A stretch of 39,968 bases of DNA from Parcubacteria group bacterium (lineage in GTDB: Bacteria; Patescibacteriota; Minisyncoccia; Portnoybacterales; UBA2143), in assembly GCA_013203625.1 (NCBI GenBank), contig JABMPX010000016.1, forward strand, positions 1-39,968, read 5' to 3'. The notes below the pieces were generated by a model. The model saw only the letters and a program-made list of their open reading frames with translations. It searched no databases and was not told the origin of the DNA. Shown here one piece after another: positions 1 through 7,475 of this stretch. Made by a program: the position numbers and the translations under genes. The first letter of the stretch is position 1; each line of letters opens with the position of its first letter.

Positions 1-1
1 T

Positions 2-1324
2 GCTACTACTACAGGAAGCCATTATATTGGCGCTGACCTTGGAGTATTAGGCAATGCTTCAACAACTGGATGGTTAAATATTGACCAGTATTTAGTAGTT
101 AGCCAATATGGTCAGTTTAACAATGTTACAACCACAGATTCTATCTTTTCAGGCGGTTATACCACTTCTACAGGAGGCTTTTATACACAGGCAGACATTG
201 AAGCAGGCAACAATCTGCTTATCAGAGGAAACTCAACTACTACTGGTTCATATTACATAGGAGGAACCGCCTCAACAACAGAATTATTTGTTCAAGGAGA
301 CGGGCATATTGGAGGCAATCTGACCTCTGACGGAACTCTTGATATTTTAGGAATAACAACATTAGCAAGTAACCTTCAAGTAAACGCTAGCGCAACAACA
401 ACTGGTTCATTAAACATAAATGGCGACTTCTTAACAGATGGAACAGGAAGTTTTGCCAGCGCAAAACTCTTTATTGACTCATCAGGCAACCTTACAACCA
501 CAGGATACGCATCATCCACAACCGGTCTATTTACGCAGGCAAACATTGAAGCAGGCAGTGATCTGCTTATTAGAGGAAACTCAACAACTACTGGTTCATA
601 TTACATCGAAGGAACTGCCTCAACAACAGAACTATTTGTCCAGGGGATAGGTCATTTTGGAGGCAATCTTACAATAGATGGAACAATGTTCATAAACAAC
701 AATGCCACAACAACAGGAAGCTTCTCCATAGGAACATCAACACAATACTCTGTATTCACAATAGGTGATGATGGAGGATTAATGATAGATCTAAATGCAG
801 CTAATGCAACAACTACATTTGCAGATAATGTAGAAATAACAGGTAATCTTTCAGGAACATCTCCATTAAATATAACAGGAGGAGCTAATATTACAGGAGG
901 TAACGTTGGCATAGGAACAACCACTCCATTATCATTGTTTTCTTTACAAGGAACAGCAGGGAATTCAGATATCTTCACTATTGCAAGTTCAACCGGCGCC
1001 AACTTATTAACAATTAGCCATGACGGTAATATTGGCATTGGAACAACCAGCCCAGGAGCTTTATTAGATATTTACAGAGAATCAGGAGGAACAGAGAATT
1101 TATTCCAAATTGGAACATCTACTGATACAGATATATTTGTAATTAAGAGCGATGGTAAATTAGGAATAGGTACAACCTCTCCTTTATCAACATTGTCAAT
1201 CCAGGGAATATCCGGCTCTTCTGACATATTCACTATTGCCAGTTCAACAGGCACTAATTTATTGACAGTTAGCCATGGCGGCAACATCGGAATCGGGAAC
1301 AACAAGTCCAAGTGCCTTGCTTGA
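2..1324 (+). CDS. Repetitive surface/adhesin-like protein, N-terminal-side fragment (partial, frameshifted)
   Basis: The frame is open from the left edge (codons from base 2), so the start lies outside the window; the ORF track's 686 start is only an internal ATG. The protein is rich in Thr, Ser and Gly, with ATTTGSYYI-type units in the first 220 codons and then GNIGIGTTSP / LFQIGTSTDTD units. Such proteins are common large extracellular fibres or adhesins in CPR genomes; the role here is inferred from composition and repeats. The frame ends at a TGA inside a repeat unit because of one extra A near 1298-1299. The same protein continues in the next frame (1275-2771), so these are two pieces of one gene. 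No signal peptide can be seen because the N-terminus is missing. Confidence 0.8.
   Translation, partial: ATTTGSHYIGADLGVLGNASTTGWLNIDQYLVVSQYGQFNNVTTTDSIFSGGYTTSTGGFYTQADIEAGNNLLIRGNSTTTGSYYIGGTASTTELFVQGDGHIGGNLTSDGTLDILGITTLASNLQVNASATTTGSLNINGDFLTDGTGSFASAKLFIDSSGNLTTTGYASSTTGLFTQANIEAGSDLLIRGNSTTTGSYYIEGTASTTELFVQGIGHFGGNLTIDGTMFINNNATTTGSFSIGTSTQYSVFTIGDDGGLMIDLNAANATTTFADNVEITGNLSGTSPLNITGGANITGGNVGIGTTTPLSLFSLQGTAGNSDIFTIASSTGANLLTISHDGNIGIGTTSPGALLDIYRESGGTENLFQIGTSTDTDIFVIKSDGKLGIGTTSPLSTLSIQGISGSSDIFTIASSTGTNLLTVSHGGNIGIGNNKSKCLA
195..650 (+). repeat. 348-nt in-frame repeat in the surface protein gene
   Basis: The segment beginning ACATTGAAGCAGGC at 195 recurs at 543, exactly 348 nt (116 codons) later. 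Both copies continue through LLIRGNSTTTGSYYI and ASTTELFVQG. The period is a multiple of three, so the repeat is a protein-level unit, presumably a repeated beta-structured segment of the fibre. Confidence 0.75.
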
Positions 1325-1560
1325 CATTTACAGGGACGCAGGAGGTACAGAAACATTATTCCAAGTCGGAACATCAACAGACACTGATACATTTGTAATC
1401 AAGAGCAATGGCATGCTTGGAATAGGCACAACCTCTCCTTTATCAACATTGTCTATTCAAGGAATATCCGGCTCTTCTGATATATTTGCTATTGCCAGTT
1501 CAACCGGCGCCAACTTATTGACAGTTAGCCATGGCGGCAACGTCGGCATTGGTACAACAA
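909..1560 (+). repeat. 255-nt (85-codon) GIGTTSP repeat units
   Basis: The GGAAYA..GG segment after the GIGTT(S/T)P motif starts at 950, 1205 and 1461. The spacings are 255 and then 256. Each unit carries GIGTTSPLSTLSIQG, IFTIASSTG, LLTVSHGGNIGIG and LFQ(I/V)GTSTDTD. The one-base-longer second interval marks the frameshift independently of the translation. Confidence 0.85.
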
Positions 1561-2771
1561 CACCAAAATACAATTTAGTTATCAATGGAACAACTGATAG
1601 TTTGTTTCAAATAGCTACTTCTACTAATCAGAAAATAATGATTATTGATAGCAATGGGAATATCGGAATTGGGACAGCATCGCCAAGTTCAAAGTTAGAA
1701 GTCGTTGGTGATATTAAAGCTTCTGGAGATATAACTGGAAGTTTACAAGGCAATAGAAACGCTATTATAAATGGTGACTTCAACATCTGGCAGCGGGGGA
1801 CGAGCTTTGCTGCGATGGCAGATAATATATACCATACTGACAGGTTCAAATATAGTAAAGTTGGTACTATGGTTCATACTGTTTCAAAGGATACAGATGT
1901 TCCAACCCAGGCCGAATCAGATCATTTGAGCAATTATTCACTCAAATATGATGTAACTACTGCTGATGCAGATATTGCAGCAACAGATGAGCTACATATT
2001 TTTCATGTTATAGAAGGATACAATTTTGCACCTTTTATGGGCAAGACCGCAACTCTAAGTTTTTGGGTAAAAGCAGTAAAAACTGGAATTTACTGTGTAA
2101 CGTTTCGAAATAGTGGATTAGATAGGAGCTACCTGGTTGAATATACGATAAATTCGGCAAGTACTTGGGAAAAGAAAACTATTACACTAACCTTCTCTGA
2201 TTCAGGAGGAACGTGGAATTATACAAATGGAATAGGACTTAAAATAGGGTGGACTTTAGCTATTGGTTCAAATCATCATGATTCCGCAGATACCTGGTTG
2301 TCTGCCAGCAAAATGGGAACCTCCAACCAAGTAAACGGAGCAGACTCTACTGACAACAACTTCTGGCTAGCCCAGGTACAGTTTGAACTTGGAAGCGTAG
2401 CTACTGACTTTGAGTATAGGCAGTTCCAAGATGAACTGGCAAAGTGTCAGAGGTATTTCTTCAAGTCTTATGACTACGATGTTGCTCCTGGAACGGCTGA
2501 TGCAAATGGGATGACAATGACAGGTATTTTAGCTTTAGGAGCGATAGTACATGAAAGATATCATAGTGCACATTATCCAGAAATGAGAACTAATCCAACG
2601 ATTGTATTATATGATGCGGCAGGGAATTCTGGAAAGGTATCTACAGGAGCAGGGGATAATCAGGCAGGAACGTCACACAGCATAGGGTGCAAAGGATTTT
2701 ATGTGAGTGCCAGTGACGCAGACACCAATGTTATTTTACGGTTTCATTACACAGCATCAGCAGGACTATAA
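1275..2771 (+). CDS. C-terminal part of the repetitive surface protein, with phage-tail-fibre-like end
   Basis: This continues the 2-1324 gene after the one-base insertion; the listed ATG (1275) is internal and overlaps the other frame. Residues about 8-150 are more GIGTTSP repeats. Then comes NAIINGDFNIWQRGTSF, a motif I know from phage tail-fibre and CPR surface proteins. A beta-rich region with carbohydrate-binding-like character follows, and a closing DFEYRQFQDELAKCQRYFF segment also typical of tail fibres. An extracellular binding tip is the reasonable inference. The ORF ends at TAA at 2769-2771. An AAGGAG sequence lies directly after it and precedes a 7-codon ORF (MHKLTKK). Confidence 0.8.
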   Translation: MAATSESGTTSPSALLDIYRDAGGTETLFQVGTSTDTDTFVIKSNGMLGIGTTSPLSTLSIQGISGSSDIFAIASSTGANLLTVSHGGNVGIGTTTPKYNLVINGTTDSLFQIATSTNQKIMIIDSNGNIGIGTASPSSKLEVVGDIKASGDITGSLQGNRNAIINGDFNIWQRGTSFAAMADNIYHTDRFKYSKVGTMVHTVSKDTDVPTQAESDHLSNYSLKYDVTTADADIAATDELHIFHVIEGYNFAPFMGKTATLSFWVKAVKTGIYCVTFRNSGLDRSYLVEYTINSASTWEKKTITLTFSDSGGTWNYTNGIGLKIGWTLAIGSNHHDSADTWLSASKMGTSNQVNGADSTDNNFWLAQVQFELGSVATDFEYRQFQDELAKCQRYFFKSYDYDVAPGTADANGMTMTGILALGAIVHERYHSAHYPEMRTNPTIVLYDAAGNSGKVSTGAGDNQAGTSHSIGCKGFYVSASDADTNVILRFHYTASAGL

Positions 2772-2808
2772 AGGAGAACAAATGCATAAACTAACAAAAA
2801 AATAAAAA

Positions 2809-3042
2809 ATGAAAAAAATAATAAAAAATCACAAAAAGATCTATTACTCAATACTTACTGTTAGTATTTTATCAGCAGTTTTGTTTTTTTCTTTTTCTAT
2901 TCTTGATGTTCGAGCTTCTTCTGATTACCAGACATCTGCGGCTAATGCTGTGGCAGGCGTGGGGGAAGGATTGATTGATTCTATAACTAAAAAAGTTGAT
3001 ACAGCAACAGCAAATATATCAGATTCAATAAGCAATTATTAA
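2809..3042 (+). CDS. Small secreted or membrane-anchored protein, probably frameshifted
   Basis: A 77-aa ORF has a basic N-terminus (MKKIIKNHKK) and a hydrophobic stretch at about residues 12-31 ending DVRASS, which looks like a signal peptide or anchor. An Ala/Asp-rich helical segment follows. No family is recognised. Directly after the stop, the -1 frame reads LLKRIFGIEEEP and an acidic Pro/Glu/Thr tail to TAA at 3122. A lost T in AATTATT would join the two as ...SNLLKRIFGIEEEP. The nearest SD-like AAGGAG (2771) is about 30 nt upstream and in front of an in-frame ATG that stops after 7 codons, so the start may also be damaged. Confidence 0.5.
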   Translation: MKKIIKNHKKIYYSILTVSILSAVLFFSFSILDVRASSDYQTSAANAVAGVGEGLIDSITKKVDTATANISDSISNY

Positions 3043-3151
3043 AAAGAATATTCGGAATTGAGGAAGAACCAATAACAGAAGAACCATTACCAACTGAAGA
3101 GGAACCAACTACCACAGAATAAAAAAAATATCATGAAAATGTATTTTAATA

Positions 3152-3171
3152 AAGGGACAATAAAGTCCCTT
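3152..3171 (+). terminator. Possible terminator hairpin
   Basis: AAGGGAC-AATAAA-GTCCCTT forms a perfect 7-bp stem after the small secreted gene. No T tract follows, so it may be only an RNA 3' structure. The rest of 3123-3343 shows nothing recognisable. Confidence 0.35.
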
Positions 3172-3343
3172 AGATAAAATAGGATAGAGTTATGAAAAAA
3201 AACACTAAGAAACTGCCTATTAACTTGTCCTTATTAATTTTAAACTATCCCACTATGCCACTTGGCTTAAATGAGCTGAAAATAGCGGGGTTTTGTTATT
3301 AAAGCTTGACCATTATAAGCAATTGGAATAAAATGAGAGAGAT

Positions 3344-4348
3344 ATGAATAAGAAAAAACCAGAGGAGGAAAAAGACAAAAAAATCAAGATTTTAGAGGCA
3401 ACAGTTGATGAAATAAAAGGCCGTTTTGGCGATGGCGCAATTATGAAATTAGGCGATGCAAAACATGTTGATGTTGACGCTATTCCTACTGGTTCTATTT
3501 CTCTGGACTTGGCTTTAGGAGTAGGAGGAATGCCTAAAGGACGAGTTATTGAAATTTTTGGGCCTGAATCAGGAGGCAAAACAACTTTGGCTCTTCATAT
3601 TGTTGCTGAAGCGCAAAAAAGAGGCGGTTTAGCCGCTTTTATTGACGCAGAACATGCTTTAGATCCGGAATATGCCCAAAAAATAGGTGTAAAAATTAAT
3701 GACTTGTTTATTTCCCAGCCAGATACTGGAGAACAGGCATTAGAAATTTTGGAAAGCTTGGTTAAATCAAGCGCGATTGATGTAGTGGTTATTGATTCAG
3801 TAGCTGCTTTGACTCCAAGAGCGGAAATTGAAGGCGAAATGGGACAGCATCATATTGGTTTGCAGGCGCGTTTAATGAGCCAGGCATTAAGAAAGCTCAC
3901 CGCTATTGTTGCCAAAAGCAATACCACAGTTATTTTTATTAACCAGATTAGGATTAAAATTGGCGTAATGTTTGGGAACCCAGAAGATACGCCGGGTGGC
4001 AAGGCATTAAAGTTTTATTCATCTGTTCGGCTGGAGCTGCGGCGTTCTGCGCAGATTAAACAAGGAGACCAGATTATTGGCAATAGGATAAAGGCAAAAG
4101 TTGTTAAGAATAAAGTGGCAGCGCCGTTTAGACAGACCGAATTTGATATTTTTTACAATGAAGGCATTTCTCGATTGGCTGATATTATAAATACTGGGTT
4201 GAATATGGGGATTGTTAGCAGGTCTGGGGCGTGGTTTAATTATAAGAAGGAAAAACTTGGACAGGGTATAGAGGGAGCTAAAAAATACTTAAAAGAAAAT
4301 CCCCGTTTAACAACGGAGATTATTAAGGAGATTAAGAAAGTGGTCTAA
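3344..4348 (+). CDS. recA: Recombinase RecA
   Basis: RecA forms ATP-dependent filaments on single-stranded DNA for strand exchange and promotes LexA-type self-cleavage. At 334 aa it has the usual length. Visible landmarks are the [10 protein letters not shown]-terminal motif, Walker A GPESGGKT (about residues 74-81; most RecA have GPESSGKT), [12 protein letters not shown], Walker [11 protein letters not shown], the L1/L2 region with [22 protein letters not shown] and [20 protein letters not shown], and the SGAWF motif near the C-terminus. The S-to-G change in the P-loop is conservative, so an active protein is expected. The gene stands alone, convergent with the rpsR-side operon. Only a weak purine-rich sequence (GAGAGAG) precedes the ATG. 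Confidence 0.97.
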   Translation: MNKKKPEEEKDKKIKILEATVDEIKGRFGDGAIMKLGDAKHVDVDAIPTGSISLDLALGVGGMPKGRVIEIFGPESGGKTTLALHIVAEAQKRGGLAAFIDAEHALDPEYAQKIGVKINDLFISQPDTGEQALEILESLVKSSAIDVVVIDSVAALTPRAEIEGEMGQHHIGLQARLMSQALRKLTAIVAKSNTTVIFINQIRIKIGVMFGNPEDTPGGKALKFYSSVRLELRRSAQIKQGDQIIGNRIKAKVVKNKVAAPFRQTEFDIFYNEGISRLADIINTGLNMGIVSRSGAWFNYKKEKLGQGIEGAKKYLKENPRLTTEIIKEIKKVV

Positions 4349-4410
4349 TATTGAATTTAAAGCTTCGAAAACAAATTTTAAAATCGCTTATCCCTACCCT
4401 CGCTTTGCTC

Positions 4411-4422
4411 GGGCGCGCGCCC
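4411..4422. repeat. GC-only palindrome in AT-rich intergenic DNA
   Basis: GGGCGCGCGCCC is a perfect 12-bp palindrome. It is flanked by near-inverted AAATTTTAAAATCG (about 4374) and CGATTTAAAAATTT (about 4430), giving a larger cruciform between the convergent recA and rpsR. Confidence 0.5.
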
Positions 4423-4434
4423 ACACCTACGATT

Positions 4435-4523
4435 TAAAAATTTATTTTCTTCGCTTTTTTAATCGTTCGCTTCTAACAAAATCTAAAAATTTATTTTCTT
4501 CGTTTTTTTAAGCGCTCGCTTCT
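4435..4523. repeat. Two direct copies of a ~39-bp AT-rich repeat
   Basis: TAAAAATTTATTTTCTTCG begins at 4435 and again at 4484 (period 49). Both continue with a T run, a C/G-rich TCG..CGC and CGCTTCT. The recA-rpsR gap holds this repeat and the GC palindrome and no gene. Confidence 0.6.
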
Positions 4524-4534
4524 ATTTACTTTCT

Positions 4535-4735
4535 TTACTTCCTAGTAAATGCTAGAAGGCCCATAACACGGGCTTTTTTTATTGCTTTAGATAGCTTTCG
4601 TTGATGCTTAGCGCAAACATTAGTTCTTCTTGGCGAGATTATTTTTGCCTGGCCAGAAATAAACTGATTCAGTAAATCAGTATTTTGGTAATCAATTTCT
4701 TGTATTTTTTGCTGGCAAAAGTAACAAGGTTTCAT
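4535..4735 (-). CDS. rpsR: 30S ribosomal protein bS18
   Basis: A 66-aa protein with the S18 signature: the CYFC pair near the N-terminus (MKPCYFCQQK), DYQNTDLLNQFIS, then IISPRRTNVCAKHQRKLSKAIKKARVMGLLAF, the RNA-binding core that contacts the 16S rRNA central domain together with S6. The length is normal to slightly short. It is the last gene of the minus-strand rpsF-ssb-rpsR operon, the classic bacterial order. About 115 bp of AT-rich DNA separates it from ssb. Confidence 0.97.
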   Translation of the reverse strand: MKPCYFCQQKIQEIDYQNTDLLNQFISGQAKIISPRRTNVCAKHQRKLSKAIKKARVMGLLAFTRK

Positions 4736-4828
4736 ATTAATTTGAAATTTACAATTTAAAATTTGAATTGAATTTTTAATGAATTAATTATCTAATTTTA
4801 AATTAAAAGATTAAAAATTGATTAAAAA

Positions 4829-4852
4829 TTTCAAATTTCAAATTTCAAATTT
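4829..4852. repeat. TTTCAAA heptamer tandem repeat
   Basis: Three perfect TTTCAAA units plus a further TTT abut the ssb stop codon in the ssb-rpsR gap. It is a simple AT-rich repeat, probably of slippage origin. The remaining ~90 bp of this gap is AT-rich with no gene. Confidence 0.7.
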
Positions 4853-5396
4853 AGAAGGGTATATTCTTCACGTCAACTCCTGGTTTTTCTTCAGAAGATG
4901 TATTTTTTTCTGGAGTTTCTGCTTCTTGATTTTCAATTAATTCTTCAGCTTCAATAATTGGAATTTCCCCGACGTCTTTTGAGTCGGGATCCCGACCTCC
5001 GATGCTTTGATCGGAGTCCGCACCAGAGCGTCGGACTTGCGTTGGGGCTTCTTGATCCTGTCTGGAGCCGGCTCTTGGCCCCATTTGCATAGATTCCATA
5101 ATTATTTCAGTCCTATATCTTTTAACACCGTCTTGTCCTTCCCAATTGCTGGTTTGGATGCGGCCTTCAACCAAGATTAGCGTGCCTTTTTTTAGGTATT
5201 TGGAACAGATATCAGCCAATTTGCCAAACGCAACAACATTATGAAATTCAGCTTTTTCTTGCTTATTGCCTTGCTGGTCAGTATAGTATCTATTACTGGC
5301 TACGCCAAAATTGGCTACTTGCTGGCCGCTTGGCAAGCTTCTAATTTCTGGATCTCGGGTTAAATTTCCTGCAATAATTGCTTTATTAAAATTCAT
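4851..5396 (-). CDS. ssb: Single-stranded DNA-binding protein
   Basis: An N-terminal OB fold of about 110 residues (MNFNKAIIAGNLTRDPEIRSLPSGQQVANFGVAS..., then AEFHNVVAFGKLADICSKYLKKGTLILVEGRI) is followed by a disordered linker and the C-terminal tip NIPF, which recruits replication and repair partners. At 181 aa it is normal length. It lies between rpsF and rpsR, as in most bacteria. The linker at about residues 121-143 is encoded by a GC-rich palindromic insertion (see repeat 4967-5036) and reads GRDPDSKDVGEI; the insertion is in frame and leaves the OB fold and tip intact. Confidence 0.97.
   Translation of the reverse strand: MNFNKAIIAGNLTRDPEIRSLPSGQQVANFGVASNRYYTDQQGNKQEKAEFHNVVAFGKLADICSKYLKKGTLILVEGRIQTSNWEGQDGVKRYRTEIIMESMQMGPRAGSRQDQEAPTQVRRSGADSDQSIGGRDPDSKDVGEIPIIEAEELIENQEAETPEKNTSSEEKPGVDVKNIPF
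4967..5036 (-). repeat. In-frame palindromic element inside ssb (RPE-like)
   Basis: In the ssb coding direction this ~70-bp stretch is a run of nested palindromes: GTCCG...CGGAC, TCCGATCAAAGCATCGGA, GTCGGGATCCCGAC and CCCGAC...GTCGGG. Its GC content is well above that of the rest of ssb. Its end (CGGGATCCCGAC...CGTCGGG) recurs at 23692-23734 in another gene, in the same reading frame. That supports a mobile palindromic element rather than native linker sequence. Confidence 0.75.
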
Positions 5397-5405
5397 AATT
5401 ATTAT

Positions 5406-5469
5406 GTCATCCTGAACGAAGTGAAGGATCTAAAAGATAGAGATTCTTCGCCTGCTGGCTCAGAATGAC
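5406..5469. repeat. 64-bp palindromic intergenic repeat (GTCAT..ATGAC type)
   Basis: It starts GTCATCCTGAACGAAG and ends CTCAGAATGAC, with GAAGGATC / GATTCTTC in the interior, so the two halves are imperfect inverted copies. It sits between rpsF and ssb. I recall GTCATTCTGAGCGAAG-type dispersed repeats from many bacterial genomes; membership in that family is from memory. It interrupts the operon but not a gene. Confidence 0.65.
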
Positions 5470-5475
5470 AATGGG

Positions 5476-5958
5476 CTATTCGTTTAATATTTCGTCTAAT
5501 TTTTTGTCTAATTCTTTTATTTTAACTTTTCTTTCTTTTTCTGGAGCTTTTTCTTTTGTATATCTGAATACTAATGGTTCAATTTTATCAATCATTTTAG
5601 GATCAATAGCTTCTTTAGTTAGTTTGGATTTTATTTTTTCTTTATTTTCCTTAGGTTGTTTTTGAATAGTAATTAAATAACGGATGATGTTTTTTTTCAG
5701 ATTTAATTGCTGGCAAAGTTTATTCGTTTCTGAAACAGGCAAAAGGAAATTTAAATTCAAATAAAAGGCCTCTTGGTGTTTTTTAATTTTATAAGGCAAA
5801 GTCTTTTTAATAGGACCGCTTAATGTTCCTTCTTGAACAGATCCATTGTTATCAATGATTATCTGTTTTAATTTCTGTATAAATTCGTCTAGTTTTTCCT
5901 GTTTAAGCAGAGGAGAAAGAAAACAAGTTAATTGGTATGATTTATTTTCTTTATTCAT
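5476..5958 (-). CDS. rpsF: 30S ribosomal protein bS6
   Basis: S6 binds S18 and the 16S rRNA platform. The 160-aa ORF shows the S6 alpha/beta fold order: YQLTCFLSPLLKQEKLDEFIQKLKQII, then GSVQEGTLSGPIKKTLPYKIKKHQEAFYLNLNFLLP, then NIIRYLITIQK. A Lys/Glu-rich C-terminal extension of about 50 residues exceeds the ~100-residue core. Its identity is supported by the downstream ssb and rpsR. The ATG has no SD; instead a -10-like box ends 6 nt upstream (see promoter). Confidence 0.93.
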   Translation of the reverse strand: MNKENKSYQLTCFLSPLLKQEKLDEFIQKLKQIIIDNNGSVQEGTLSGPIKKTLPYKIKKHQEAFYLNLNFLLPVSETNKLCQQLNLKKNIIRYLITIQKQPKENKEKIKSKLTKEAIDPKMIDKIEPLVFRYTKEKAPEKERKVKIKELDKKLDEILNE

Positions 5959-5964
5959 GCTAAT

Positions 5965-5993
5965 AGATTAGCAGAGGAGGCAGAAGAGGTCAA
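5965..5993 (-). promoter_or_regulatory. Promoter of the rpsF-ssb-rpsR operon, probably leaderless
   Basis: On the minus strand TTGACC (5993-5988), a 17-nt spacer and TAATCT (5970-5965) are followed by only ATTAGC before the rpsF ATG. Transcription starting about 7 nt after the -10 box would begin at or next to the start codon. Confidence 0.6.
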
Positions 5994-6004
5994 GAGATAG
6001 AAGT

Positions 6005-6034
6005 TATAAGGTAAAGCAATTGCTTTTACCTTAT
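6005..6034. terminator. Hairpin directly after fmt
   Basis: ATAAGGTAA(A)AGC-AATT-GCTTTTACCTTAT forms a nearly perfect stem abutting the fmt stop codon. It may terminate def-fmt transcription. No long T run follows, so it could instead be a small palindromic repeat. Confidence 0.45.
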
Positions 6035-6909
6035 TAAAGATACCCTCTGGCGAATTCCTGGCCAGTCATTGGTTTTTTGCCTGCTGGTTGAACTAATTCT
6101 AAAAGTAAATAACCCTTTTTAGTTTTAATTGCTGCTTTATCTTGCTGATTAACTGCCTTAGCTTTTAGAATTTTCACTCTTTTTTCATTAAAGATAGCCC
6201 ATGTTCCTGGCCAAGGATAAAAAGCTCTAATCATTCTTTCTATTTGTTTGGCATTTTGCTTCCAATCAATTTGACCGTCTTGCCTGGTGAATATTTTTGT
6301 ATAAGTTGCCTTATTATGGTCTTGAGAGATTGGCTTAATTTTGCTTTGGACATACTGTGGCAGGGTTTTAATAAGCAAGTTAGATGTTTTTTCAGATAAT
6401 TTTTCTTCTAAAGTTTGGCAATTATCATTATTGTCAATTGGAATTTGTTCTTGAACAATGATTGGGCCATGATCCATTTTTTCATCCATAAGCATAATAG
6501 TTATGCCAGTTAGTTCTTCTCCTTTTAAAATAGCGGTTTGAATAGGCGAAGGTCCGCGATATTTAGGCAGAAGAGATGGATGGAGATTAAGACATCCAAG
6601 TTTGGGAATATCTAGTATATTTTTAGGAATTATTTGGCTGTAATCTGCAGTAATTATTAAATCAGGAAATAAATCTGCAATCTGAGATTCAAAATTAGAA
6701 ATTTTTTCTGGCTGGGAAACAGATAGATTATATTTAATAGCGATTTGTTTAATTGGCGGAGGAGTTATTTCTTGTTTCCGGCCAGCTGGTTTGTCTGGCG
6801 CAGTAATAACAGTGATTATTTTATAATCACTGTTAATTAATTTCTCTAGAATTGGAACAGCAAATTGGCCAGTGCCTATGAAGATTATTTTAGGGTTTAA
6901 ATTGGTCAT
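6034..6909 (-). CDS. fmt: Methionyl-tRNA formyltransferase
   Basis: It transfers a formyl group from 10-formyl-THF to Met-tRNA(fMet) for translation initiation. The N-terminal Rossmann-like formyltransferase domain shows IIFIGTGQFAVPILEKL, ITAPDKPAGRKQ, the catalytic-loop region LNLHPSLLPKYRGPSPIQTAIL and TGITIMLMDEKMDHGPI. The C-terminal OB-like domain contains FTRQDGQIDWKQNA and IRAFYPWPGTWAIF. At 291 aa it is slightly shorter than the usual ~310. It follows def on the same strand, the standard pairing. A 64-bp REPIN-like element separates the two genes. Confidence 0.96.
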   Translation of the reverse strand: MTNLNPKIIFIGTGQFAVPILEKLINSDYKIITVITAPDKPAGRKQEITPPPIKQIAIKYNLSVSQPEKISNFESQIADLFPDLIITADYSQIIPKNILDIPKLGCLNLHPSLLPKYRGPSPIQTAILKGEELTGITIMLMDEKMDHGPIIVQEQIPIDNNDNCQTLEEKLSEKTSNLLIKTLPQYVQSKIKPISQDHNKATYTKIFTRQDGQIDWKQNAKQIERMIRAFYPWPGTWAIFNEKRVKILKAKAVNQQDKAAIKTKKGYLLLELVQPAGKKPMTGQEFARGYL

Positions 6910-6923
6910 AATTATAAGTAATT

Positions 6924-6987
6924 ATAAGGACAGTCCTTGAAATGACATCCTTTTGCATAAGGATGTAATTTCAAGGACTGTCCTTAT
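6924..6987. repeat. REPIN-like palindromic element, copy 1 (def-fmt junction)
   Basis: Two 29-bp inverted arms around a TTGCAT loop pair with one mismatch. Each outer end is itself a palindrome, AAGGACAGTCCTT / AAGGACTGTCCTT. The same element lies at 9745-9808. The def reading frame runs into it: the last codons (KDSP and TGA) are element sequence. Confidence 0.85.
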
Positions 6988-7432
6988 GATCCCTATGGTC
7001 TATAATCAAAATGCCGTTTAAATGGTCAATTTCGTGCTGGATAACACGCGCAAAAACGTCCTTTGCTTTTATCTTAACAACTTTGCCAATAATGTTTATT
7101 GCTTGAGCTGTTATTTTAACGGATCGTTCAACTGGAACGATTGTATTGGGCAAGCTTAAGCATCCTTCCTGCGTTGTTTCTTTTTTTCGGGAAAATTTTT
7201 TTATTTCAGGATTGATTAAGGCAAAAGCTTTTTCATTTTCATTTGGCTGAACAACAATGATGCGAAGCGATTTATTCACTTGAGGCGCTGCCAAGCCAAT
7301 ATTAGTTGGATCTGATTCCACTATCTGCCTCATATCCAAAATTAGCTGTTTGATTTCAGCGTTTATTTTATTGACTTTTTTAGCTTTTTGTCTTAGAATT
7401 GGATTATCTTGACCGGTTTGAATTAGAAGCAT
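6971..7432 (-). CDS. def: Peptide deformylase
   Basis: It removes the formyl group from nascent N-terminal fMet. All three metal and active-site motifs are present: GLAAPQV (motif 1, about residues 47-53), EGCLSLP (motif 2, Cys ligand) and QHEIDHLNG (motif 3, HExxH ligands). Length 153 aa, typical. It precedes fmt on the minus strand. The normal 3' end seems to have been replaced: the stop codon and last four residues come from the REPIN-like element at 6924-6987. This does not affect the catalytic core. Confidence 0.96.
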   Translation of the reverse strand: MLLIQTGQDNPILRQKAKKVNKINAEIKQLILDMRQIVESDPTNIGLAAPQVNKSLRIIVVQPNENEKAFALINPEIKKFSRKKETTQEGCLSLPNTIVPVERSVKITAQAINIIGKVVKIKAKDVFARVIQHEIDHLNGILIIDHRDHKDSP

Positions 7433-7475
7433 ATGTTTGTTTTTTAAAAATCATTTAATAAAGGAGGGTAGGATA

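Noticed and set aside
438-650. 70-aa ORF
   Set aside because: It is an out-of-frame shadow of the repetitive surface gene, which is open in frame 2 from the left edge.
1275-1324. Programmed ribosomal frameshift in the surface gene
   Set aside because: No slippery heptamer or downstream structure is evident, and the exact 255/256 spacing fits a simple one-base insertion better.
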